NCBI GenBank assembly: GCA_945871035.1
Contig: CAMBUD010000012.1
Location: forward strand, 1 to 46,690
Origin: Planctomicrobium piriforme
GTDB taxonomy: Bacteria > Planctomycetota > Planctomycetia > Pirellulales > UBA1268
Length of the DNA: 46,690 bases
Direction of reading: 5' to 3'
In this document: positions 7,318-13,569 of the stretch, piece after piece
How the letters are laid out: every line of letters begins with the position of its first letter
Numbering within the stretch: position 1 is the first letter of the stretch
Translations under genes and position numbers: made by a program
The notes under the pieces: generated by a model
Database searches by the model: none
Told to the model about the DNA's origin: nothing
Seen by the model: only the letters and a program-made list of their open reading frames with translations

Positions 7318-7910
7318 ACTGCGATCGCACCGGTTTTTAAAAATGCCCGCAGCAGGTCATAGCCCGCCGGGGTCAGAAAACTCTCTGGGTGAAACTGCAC
7401 GCCATACAGCGGCAGCGTGCTGTGCCGGATTGCCATGATCTCCCGTGTGCCATCGGGTGTGGTCGACCACGCGTCCACAGAAAATTCTCGCGGCAGCGTT
7501 GGCGGGTCGATCACGAGGCTGTGGTAGCGAGTGGCATTGATGGGACTTTCCAGACCCGAAAAAAGTCCTTTGCCACTGTGCTCGATCGCATCAACTTTTC
7601 CGTGCATCAGTCGCTTGGCCCGCACAATCGTCCCACCAAAAACCTGTCCGATGGACTGGTGGCCGAGACACACTCCTAAAATCGGTAGCCGACCGGCGAA
7701 CCGTCGCACCGCATCGCAGGAGATGCCCGCTTCGTCGGGAGTACAGGGGCCGGGCGAGATAACAAGATGACTGGGTGACTTGGCGGCGATCTGATCGCTG
7801 GTGATCCGATCGTTGCGGTACACCTCGACGGGGATCTGGGGCGCAATCTCGCCAAACCGTTGGACGAGATTCCACGTGAATGAATCGTAGTTGTCTATCA
7901 GAAGAATCAT
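7314..7910 (-). CDS. pabA: Anthranilate/aminodeoxychorismate synthase glutaminase subunit
   Basis: A class-I glutamine amidotransferase that supplies ammonia to anthranilate synthase (TrpE) or aminodeoxychorismate synthase (PabB). Seen: MILLIDNYDSFTWNL start, SPGPCTP oxyanion region, nucleophile Cys81 in GVCLGHQSIG, and His174/Glu176 in VQFHPES. Length 198 residues, normal for the family. PabA and TrpG cannot be separated without the synthase partner, which is not nearby; the same subunit often serves both. It overlaps moeA by 4 bases and lies 64 bases after the ABM monooxygenase gene. The start is family-aligned. Confidence 0.93.
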   Translation of the reverse strand: MILLIDNYDSFTWNLVQRFGEIAPQIPVEVYRNDRITSDQIAAKSPSHLVISPGPCTPDEAGISCDAVRRFAGRLPILGVCLGHQSIGQVFGGTIVRAKRLMHGKVDAIEHSGKGLFSGLESPINATRYHSLVIDPPTLPREFSVDAWSTTPDGTREIMAIRHSTLPLYGVQFHPESFLTPAGYDLLRAFLKTGAIAV

Positions 7911-7974
7911 CGTAAAGACTCGGTAGCGTGGATTTGTCTAGACGCTCTCAAAGCGTTCAGGATTCTAACCGCGA

Positions 7975-8262
7975 CTATTCTAACAGCGTTGCCGGATGGC
8001 CTTCGCGGTCGACCAGCGGCATCACCAGCGGCTTGTAGATTGTGCTGTAGGCCTCGGCCGTGCGATGCGCATCAATCGCCTCCTGCGACGCCCAGTGTTC
8101 CACAAGCACAAACCGTTGCGGTGTGGTGTTTGAGTGATAGACATCAAACCGCAGGCACCCTGACTCCAAACGGCTTTTTTGCATCGCCAGCGCGAGGTGT
8201 TCACGGATCTTCGGCACGTCGGCCGGATCCTTGGCTAGCAGAAGAATGGTCAGACAAAGCAT
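7975..8262 (-). CDS. Antibiotic biosynthesis monooxygenase (ABM) family protein
   Basis: A 95-residue dimeric ferredoxin-fold protein. Seen: N-terminal strand LTILLLAKDPADVPKIREHL, LESGCLRFDVYHS, FVLVEHWASQEAIDAH and a final strand, the standard ABM layout. Family members include quinol-oxidising and haem-degrading enzymes as well as signalling proteins, so substrate is open. The ATG at 8262 is chosen by family length; the longer open frame to 8733 overlaps the neighbouring methyltransferase gene and is a shadow. It follows the methyltransferase by 53 bases on the same strand and may be in the riboswitch-led transcript. Confidence 0.85.
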   Translation of the reverse strand: MLCLTILLLAKDPADVPKIREHLALAMQKSRLESGCLRFDVYHSNTTPQRFVLVEHWASQEAIDAHRTAEAYSTIYKPLVMPLVDREGHPATLLE

Positions 8263-8315
8263 GGGGGCTCTTTCTGGGCGTGAAGAGAACGACCGTGGCA
8301 TAGCAACACCATAGT

Positions 8316-9176
8316 CTATTCCATCTGCAAGCCGCTCTTGAGCCCAGACGCCACCGGCGACCCTCGAAACGCCTGGCCGCCGTTCGAGCGAGCGAGGATA
8401 CGAATGTACGGCGGCAAAAAGGCGGCCCGCTGGGCAAAAGAACCCTGGTCTGCATGGGACTGAACGTGATCGGGTTCGCAGACATCCTCGATTGTAAAAC
8501 CGGCCCGACAGATGCCACCGAATAAATCTGACAGCGAGTGAACAAACTCGTAGACGCCAAACTCGCGCAAACGCGATGGCATTTCTGGCGGCAGCGGTGT
8601 GCCACGTGTTTGCGGCGAGCGCAACTCGTAGCGGCCACTCGCGCCCGGCACCAAACTGGCCTGCAGGCTGGTTGGCGATTTGTGTTGACTCACATAAAGA
8701 CCGCCTGGTTTTGTAACCCGCGACACCTCGCAAAACACACGTGAGACCTCGGGCATGTAGCAGGTGCTCACCGGATGGATAACCACGTCGAATTGTCCTA
8801 CCGAAAACATGCTGAGATCATCCATCGAACCCTGCACGATCTGCAGATTGATGCCGCGCTCGCGAGCCACTTGATGATCCAACGCGAGCATTGCAGGTGA
8901 CAAATCGACCACCGTCACCCGCGCACCCGCCGCAGCGTAGAGCGGTCCGTGCTTCCCGCCACCGGCGGCAACGCAGAGCACCTCCAGCCCATCGAATCGC
9001 TCCGGCAACCAGCGCCGCGTTGCCGAACCGCCGCCACCGATCCATCCGTGCGGGTCACGAAAGGCACCATCTGTCAGCGGTTGGGCCAGCGCTGCCTTGC
9101 TGGCTGCCAGCCGATCCCACGCTTGAGCATTGTGTGCCAGAACGGTGGCCCGCAATCCGGACGGATCTTCAAGCAT
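8316..9176 (-). CDS. Class-I SAM-dependent methyltransferase
   Basis: A 286-residue methyltransferase with the Rossmann motif I LCVAAGGGKHGPLYAAAG at about 67-84, an acidic end of strand 2 (VVDLSP, Asp91) and a motif-IV-like FDVVIHPVSTCYM, all of which bind S-adenosylmethionine. The acceptor is unknown. The ATG at 9176 is preferred because a GAGGA ribosome site lies 6 bases ahead and it overlaps the end of the PEP-CTERM gene by 8 bases, so the two genes are coupled; the frame upstream of it is extension. It is therefore in the cobalamin-riboswitch operon. Homologues of this ubiE-like type often act on small molecules, but no specific function is supported. Confidence 0.87.
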   Translation of the reverse strand: MLEDPSGLRATVLAHNAQAWDRLAASKAALAQPLTDGAFRDPHGWIGGGGSATRRWLPERFDGLEVLCVAAGGGKHGPLYAAAGARVTVVDLSPAMLALDHQVARERGINLQIVQGSMDDLSMFSVGQFDVVIHPVSTCYMPEVSRVFCEVSRVTKPGGLYVSQHKSPTSLQASLVPGASGRYELRSPQTRGTPLPPEMPSRLREFGVYEFVHSLSDLFGGICRAGFTIEDVCEPDHVQSHADQGSFAQRAAFLPPYIRILARSNGGQAFRGSPVASGLKSGLQME

Positions 9177-10005
9177 AGTTCCTCGGAGCGTAGCGTGTGG
9201 CTCTCGTCGCGCGGCACCATGCCACACCGAGCAGTCCACCGCACAGCAAAAGCGTAGCGGTTGCCGGCTCCGGCACGGGCGCCGTGGCCACCGTCAGATT
9301 ATCCAACGCCACATAGGTCGGAGTATTGATGCCGTACGCACCTTCGTCTGTCGAGTCAAAGACGAAATTCAGCGACTGCGCATTGCCCAGCCCTGTCAGA
9401 TCGACTGGGGTCCATGCCTGCACCACATACCGATCCGCTAAAATACTCGATCGATAATCGGCCAAGTAAAATGTCTGGCTCCCGGTGGCCGTGCCCGTGG
9501 CCCCCAAGCCGCTCCAGCCAGTTAATTTGACGCTGAAAAAATCTCCTTGGCTAAAACTTCTGGCGAAGTTGTTATCGTCACCGTTCAGGATGATCTGAGC
9601 CGCGTACGCGGCATTGGTGAGGGAGACCGATTGCGGCGTGGAATTAGCCGGCAGGTTGATCCATCCACCGTCGCCCGAGGCCATCGCATAGATGCCGTTG
9701 ACGCCCAACCCCAAGCCCGCACTCGATGCGTATTGATTTTGGTAGCCAGCAGTGGTGGGGGCATTGACGTTGGAATAACTCCAGCCCGACCAGTAGCCGC
9801 CCCAATCGGCACTGTAGTCATTTTGAAATGCCGCTCCGCCGCTTGACCAGCCGCTACTGTTGGTAGACGGGCCGCCGTTATAAAAGCTGCTGGGTGCCAG
9901 CGAGAGATCGTCGAAACCAATCGTGATCGTCCCGGCAAGACCTGCACTGCATAAGGCAATCGAAACAAACGGTGCCAGCAGATTCCAGACTATTTTACTT
10001 TGCAT
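9169..10005 (-). CDS. DUF4465 domain protein with PEP-CTERM sorting signal
   Basis: A 278-residue exported protein. It has a signal peptide (hydrophobic LLAPFVSIALCSAGLAG), a DUF4465 beta-sandwich spanning nearly the whole mature part (opening ITIGFDDL; SNVNAPTTAGYQNQYA; FYLADYRSS; VVQAWTPVDLTGLG; closing INTPTYVALDNL), and a C-terminal PEP-CTERM tripartite tail: PVPEPATATLLL, hydrophobic segment, basic RATRATR. PEP-CTERM proteins are processed by exosortase-type enzymes and end up outside or on the cell. I recall, without being able to check, that DUF4465 proteins occur in B12-uptake loci of Bacteroidetes. ATG 10005 is preferred (GAAAGAG upstream); a GTG at 10038 is possible. It follows the pseudopilin gene by 105 bases, downstream of a cobalamin riboswitch. 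Confidence 0.9.
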   Translation of the reverse strand: MQSKIVWNLLAPFVSIALCSAGLAGTITIGFDDLSLAPSSFYNGGPSTNSSGWSSGGAAFQNDYSADWGGYWSGWSYSNVNAPTTAGYQNQYASSAGLGLGVNGIYAMASGDGGWINLPANSTPQSVSLTNAAYAAQIILNGDDNNFARSFSQGDFFSVKLTGWSGLGATGTATGSQTFYLADYRSSILADRYVVQAWTPVDLTGLGNAQSLNFVFDSTDEGAYGINTPTYVALDNLTVATAPVPEPATATLLLCGGLLGVAWCRATRATRYAPRNYA

Positions 10006-10110
10006 ACGACTCTTTCGACTTCCTGTGATTGCGATCACTCTTGATGACTCTATGACTCTTGCTGCATCGACAGCGGCGACCCTGCTCTTTTTGATTCATG
10101 GACTGTGGGC

Positions 10111-10950
10111 TCATTGCGTCGCCCAGGGCGCGGCTGGTGATTCGCCTTTGGCACGCGTGCAGGCGGCGGCCAGAATGGCTTTGTCAACCATTTCCGAAAG
10201 CAGGTGCACCGAGCCATCGCCGGCGAGGCACTGAGCTCCGGTGGGGTGCCGGCTGCGCATTTCATCCTCCCAAAACGACAGCTTGGCATTGATTGAATAG
10301 GCCTGATCAAACAGGTTTCGACCATTGATCCACTGCCCATCGGGCCAGATCTCGGCAGCACACTCCGCCACCAAGATTGTCTTGGAGAGCCCGTCGGCGA
10401 CCTCTCGGGGCGCGTAGGATTTCTCGTTGACTATCACGCCCTTTTCTGGATTGTTGACCGATGTGATCCGCTCCCCGACAACACCGCCGTAGTCGGTGCC
10501 TCCCAGACCGCCGACGGGCCGGCCTCGACGATCGGCCGAGGGGCAGGCAAACACCGGTATCGCCGTCGCTGCGACGGTAGCATTGGCAGGATCATCGAAG
10601 GGCTTCTGGTAATCCAACCGGTCAAAAGTGGCCTGTTCCTCCAGCCACGGCAGAATGATCGCGTTCCACGATAAGCAGCGTTTGGTGCTCGAAACGCCCG
10701 GAGACTTCCACTCCAGGCAGCCCACCGGAAACGCTCGGCGGACCAGCAGATGCCCATAAAGAGCGCAGCCGATAGAGCGCATGTTGTTGGCGCAACCGAG
10801 CCGCCGGGCAGATTCGCGGGCGCTTTGCACAGCTGGCAACAAAAGCGCGACAAGAAACGCCACGGTTGCCATGACAACGAGCACTTCTAGCAGCGTCATG
10901 GCAGAGCAGCGTTGGCGCTTAGGCACCTGCATAAGTTTAGGGCGGATCAT
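10111..10950 (-). CDS. DUF1559-type pseudopilin (prepilin N-terminal methylation motif)
   Basis: A type-IV-pilin-like exported protein of the large planctomycete DUF1559 group. Seen: a basic leader (MIRPKLMQVPKRQRCSA), then MTLLEVLVVMATVAFLVALLLP, where Glu is in the +5 place; an Ala replaces the usual Gly before the cleavage site. Then AVQSARESARRLGCANNMRSIG, the family signature, a globular part with ACPSADRRG and YGGVVGE, and a late GDGSVHLLSE. Such proteins are cut by prepilin peptidase and may form surface filaments. The start is uncertain: ATG 10950 gives 279 residues and a normal leader; ATGs at 11001, 11022 and a TTG at 11073 are also in frame, none with a good ribosome site. First gene downstream of the riboswitch. 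Confidence 0.88.
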   Translation of the reverse strand: MIRPKLMQVPKRQRCSAMTLLEVLVVMATVAFLVALLLPAVQSARESARRLGCANNMRSIGCALYGHLLVRRAFPVGCLEWKSPGVSSTKRCLSWNAIILPWLEEQATFDRLDYQKPFDDPANATVAATAIPVFACPSADRRGRPVGGLGGTDYGGVVGERITSVNNPEKGVIVNEKSYAPREVADGLSKTILVAECAAEIWPDGQWINGRNLFDQAYSINAKLSFWEDEMRSRHPTGAQCLAGDGSVHLLSEMVDKAILAAACTRAKGESPAAPWATQ

Positions 10951-11079
10951 GCGAGAGTGTCCGGCGTCAGGCGGATAGGGATCCGACGGATTGGTGTCCA
11001 TTTGTGAGCACCGACTGCGCATCGACCAAACAGACCGCGCATGCTTGGGCACGGTGCTATCCGAATGGAACAAATGCCT

Positions 11080-11093
11080 AACAGAATTCTGTT
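11080..11093. promoter_or_regulatory. Perfect 14-base palindrome in the riboswitch leader
   Basis: aacagaattctgtt reads identically on both strands. It lies between the cobalamin riboswitch and the pseudopilin start. It could be an operator or just a small RNA hairpin; no protein match is supported. Confidence 0.4.
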
Positions 11094-11169
11094 GTGACTC
11101 GACGAACCGAACATGTTGCCATGCCCGTGCCGACCACTTTGCCCTCGCAATTTGGCCTGCTCAAAAAAA

Positions 11170-11360
11170 CTGGTAGGTCTTCTGACTCCCAAGCTTGAAC
11201 GGCTGCCGCCTTCTCGTGTTCGCCTCAAGAACGAGGCAAACCCAATGGCTCTGTGGCAACCGGTCTCGAACGCTTGGATACAGCGGCGGGGCCGTCCCGG
11301 AATCGCACCGGAGTTCCCTGTTTGCCTGTCGAGAGCAACTGCTTTCCACAGGCCACCAGA
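11170..11360 (-). promoter_or_regulatory. Cobalamin (adenosylcobalamin, class I) riboswitch
   Basis: On the minus strand the conserved parts follow in the right order: P1 arm ctggt (11359-11355); a stem closed by cctgt/acagg; core AACAGGGAA then CTCCGGTGCGATTCCGG and the CCCCGCCGCTGTA loop (around 11323-11279); GAGCCATTGGG; GAGAAGGCGG; the B12 box GGGAGTCAGAAGACCTACC (11190-11172), and the closing P1 arm accag (11174-11170). A run of seven U follows at once. It starts a few bases after a good promoter and leads the pseudopilin/DUF4465/methyltransferase genes. B12 binding normally lowers expression of the genes below; here the immediate U-run suggests premature termination when P1 forms. Confidence 0.95.
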
Positions 11361-11371
11361 ATCTTGGACGC

Positions 11372-11399
11372 ACTGTAGCGATCGATTGGCCGCTGTCAA
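11372..11399 (-). promoter_or_regulatory. Sigma-70-type promoter of the cobalamin riboswitch operon
   Basis: Minus strand TTGACA at 11399-11394 (perfect -35), 16-base spacer, TACAGT at 11377-11372 (-10, 4 of 6 matches). Predicted start near 11365, about five bases before the first riboswitch stem, which fits the leader well. Confidence 0.75.
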
Positions 11400-11830
11400 G
11401 TATCGGTTCGGTAACCACTCCAATCGTCAAGCTCAAACCGGCAACGGTCTGTTGTGTAAAGCTGTGCCGATCACAGTGAAAAATGCGTCACACTGTGACG
11501 GTTATGCAGGGCTTACTCCTACAGAGTGCGCATGCCAAACACCCGGTTTTTTTTACCCAATGCGCAGCGTAAGTCGTGCCATGAAAAATACTTGGGGCTC
11601 ACTCAAGCTGCTTTCACTTATCGGCCGATAGCCCTTTCTGTCCCCCGGGGCATCACTGTGCCCGTCGGGCAACCAGGGGGCGACAGCAACTTGAAATACT
11701 TCGAGTCACGGATTGGCTCGACAGGCCTGTCGCAGAAAAGAAAGTTAGTGGATCACAACCTCGGGGTGTCGAACGTCGCTATCGCGACGAAGGCTCTCGC
11801 GTGATCTACAAGCAAAGGAGATGTGGCTCG
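11400..11830. other. Palindrome-rich divergent intergenic region
   Basis: Separates the riboswitch operon from the Cys-rich gene. Directly visible: tcacagtga (11471-11479) and cgtcacactgtgacg (11486-11500), two TCAC/GTGA dyads with centres 18 bases apart; tatcggccgata (11619-11630); ccccgggg (11643-11650); gcccgtcgggc (11660-11670); and a 6-base-arm hairpin cgtcgc/gcgacg just before the ribosome site (about 11773-11790). The TGTGA/TCACA dyads resemble binding sites of CRP/FNR-family regulators, but this is only similarity. Frames crossing this stretch do not look like proteins. Confidence 0.5.
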
Positions 11831-12664
11831 ATGAAGCGTATGTTGTTCCTCGGCGCGCTGGTTATTGGCGTGACCGTTTGTAGTCAGTCCTTCGGTTTTG
11901 AGATCCTCGATCGGATGCTCGGAAACAAGGGCTCGACCTCGTGTTGTGAGCCCGATTGCAGTGCCGGAAATGGTGGCTGCACGGACGCCTGTGAACCAGC
12001 TTGCGGTGCCGGCAACGGCAACGGTTGCTGCGAACCAGCCTGTGATGCTGGCAACGGTAAGGGTTGCTGCGAGCCAGCTTGCGACGCCGGTAACGGCTGC
12101 TGCGAGCCGACCTGCGGTGCCAAAGCTTGTGGCAAGAAGCATTGCAAGAAGCATGATTTGTTCGGCGGGCTGAAGGGCCTGTTTGGACATTGCAAGAGCA
12201 AGCTCAGTAAAAAGAGCTGCTGCGAGCCTGCTTGCGATGCCGGTAACGGTTGCTGCGAACCAGCTTGTGATGCTGGCAACGGCAAGGGTTGCTGCGAACC
12301 AGCTTGCGATGCCGGTAACGGTAACGGTTGCTGCGAACCAGCTTGCGATGCCGGTAACGGCAACGGTTGCTGCGAGCCGACATGTGGTGCGAAGACTTGC
12401 TGCAAACAGAAACGCTGCAAGAAGCATTGCATCATGGATCTTCTCCGCGCTTGCCACCAAGCAAAGAAAGATTGCAAAGCTCGTCGTTCATGCAGCAGCT
12501 GCTGCGAGCCTGATTGCAGTGCCGGCAACGGTTGCTGCGAGCCAGCTTGCGGTGCAGAGGCTGCTCCGGTCGAGGCACCTGCTGCCCCGACCCCCGACGC
12601 ATCCGCGTCGACAAAGGCTCCGGGCCGCGTAATCGCGGTAAGCCGGACGGTTGCCGCCAAGTAA
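11831..12664 (+). CDS. Secreted Cys-rich CCEPAC-repeat protein
   Basis: A 277-residue exported protein. After a signal peptide (MKRMLFLGALVIGVTVCSQSFG) come 12 units of the type C-C-E-P-[ADT]-C, mostly spaced by (D/G)AGNG(N/K)G, in two blocks divided by modules with CGAKxC and clusters of Lys, Cys and His (KKHCKKH, KQKRCKKH). The end is an Ala/Pro-rich tail with VEAPAAPTPDA. Dense Cys pairs suggest metal binding or heavy disulfide cross-linking in the cell envelope; planctomycetes are known for Cys-rich wall proteins, but membership of that group is inference. ATG 11831 follows AAAGGAG at 11814-11820. A perfect terminator follows 56 bases after the stop, so it is a single-gene unit. Repeats create long antisense frames that are not genes. 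Confidence 0.88.
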   Translation: MKRMLFLGALVIGVTVCSQSFGFEILDRMLGNKGSTSCCEPDCSAGNGGCTDACEPACGAGNGNGCCEPACDAGNGKGCCEPACDAGNGCCEPTCGAKACGKKHCKKHDLFGGLKGLFGHCKSKLSKKSCCEPACDAGNGCCEPACDAGNGKGCCEPACDAGNGNGCCEPACDAGNGNGCCEPTCGAKTCCKQKRCKKHCIMDLLRACHQAKKDCKARRSCSSCCEPDCSAGNGCCEPACGAEAAPVEAPAAPTPDASASTKAPGRVIAVSRTVAAK

Positions 12665-12720
12665 TTGAGAAGAAAAATAGGTCGAACGGATCACTCCGTT
12701 GCCCGACTTTAGCCAGTGAG

Positions 12721-12757
12721 CTCCGCCCGGGACAACCGTCCCGGGCGGAGTTTTTTT
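12721..12757 (+). terminator. Intrinsic terminator
   Basis: Perfect 13-base-pair stem ctccgcccgggac / gtcccgggcggag (12721-12733 / 12738-12750), loop aacc, then seven T (12751-12757). It ends the Cys-rich protein transcript just before the convergent ABC transporter operon. Confidence 0.97.
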
Positions 12758-12799
12758 GTTGCGCCTTTTTTTGCTCCAAAGAAGCGGGTGCAATCGCTC

Positions 12800-13510
12800 T
12801 TATGTTGGCTGAAAGATCTCGTCCACGAGCCCTTGTCGCACAATTTTTCCAGCGTCAATTTGAACCACCCACGCTGCGGCCTTTCTGGCAAAATCGTGAT
12901 CGTGAGTGACGACCACCATCGTCTGTCCCGAACCTGCTAGGTCGACGATCACGTCCAGTACATCGGCTGACATCGCTGGATCCAGCGCGCTTGTCGGCTC
13001 ATCGAATAGCACCACGCGAGGCTGTATCGCCAATGCCCGTGCAATTGCCACACGCTGCTGTTGACCCCCGGAAAGTGTAGCCGGACGGGCCTCGGCAAAT
13101 GCTCTTAGACCGACACGATCAAGTAGGGCAAGGCCGCGCGCTCGCGATTCCTCAGCGGTTAACCGCAGCACCACGCGCGGGGCAAGAACAACATTCTCGA
13201 TCACCGAAAGGTGCGGGAAAAGATTGAACTGCTGAAACAGCATGCCAACATCGCGCCGCACGTGTTCCAGCAACTGCGGCGCATGCGGTCCGGCAGAGAG
13301 CCGGTGCCCAGCAATCGCCACCGCACCGAAATCGAATGTTTCGAGCCCATTCAAACACCGCAGCAGCGTGCTTTTGCCACTGCCAGAAGACCCCACCACT
13401 ACGGTCACCGACCCCTCGGCTACCGTGAGACAGATGTTTGCTAACACCGGCACGCCGGTCCTCGATTTCGAGAGCGCTTCAACGGTGATCACGGCCCGGC
13501 TTCCATTCAT
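12800..13510 (-). CDS. glnQ: Polar amino-acid ABC transporter ATPase (GlnQ/HisP type)
   Basis: ATP-hydrolysing subunit that powers import by the permease encoded just upstream. Seen: Walker A GSSGSGKST (40-48), Q-loop FQQFNLFPHLSV, ABC signature LSGGQQQR, Walker B VVLFDEPTSALDP and switch His in VVVTHDHDFA. Length 236 residues and the phrase HLSVIENV are typical of the polar amino-acid (PAAT) class. It follows the fused binding-protein/permease gene by 59 bases on the same strand and is the last gene of a four-gene run starting with two GTPases. Substrate is probably Gln or another polar amino acid, by class only. The gene ends near the opposing terminator of the Cys-rich gene. Confidence 0.94.
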   Translation of the reverse strand: MNGSRAVITVEALSKSRTGVPVLANICLTVAEGSVTVVVGSSGSGKSTLLRCLNGLETFDFGAVAIAGHRLSAGPHAPQLLEHVRRDVGMLFQQFNLFPHLSVIENVVLAPRVVLRLTAEESRARGLALLDRVGLRAFAEARPATLSGGQQQRVAIARALAIQPRVVLFDEPTSALDPAMSADVLDVIVDLAGSGQTMVVVTHDHDFARKAAAWVVQIDAGKIVRQGLVDEIFQPT

Positions 13511-13569
13511 CGCTTGGCATCCATCCGGCTTGGAACCCTCATTTGTTAGCAGTCATTTCTGTGCTCTCT

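Noticed and set aside
7975..8733. Long form (252 residues) of the ABM protein
   Set aside because: The extra N-terminal part overlaps the methyltransferase gene in another frame; the ABM domain begins at the ATG at 8262.
11110..11640. Several open frames on both strands over the riboswitch region
   Set aside because: They cross the conserved cobalamin aptamer and its promoter, and the translations look random (rich in Arg, Ser, Cys and Trp).
11753..12660. Long minus-strand frames opposite the Cys-rich gene (235 and 258 residues)
   Set aside because: They are mirror frames of the repeated CCEPAC codons; composition is repetitive, no ribosome site, and the plus-strand gene has signal peptide, ribosome site and terminator.
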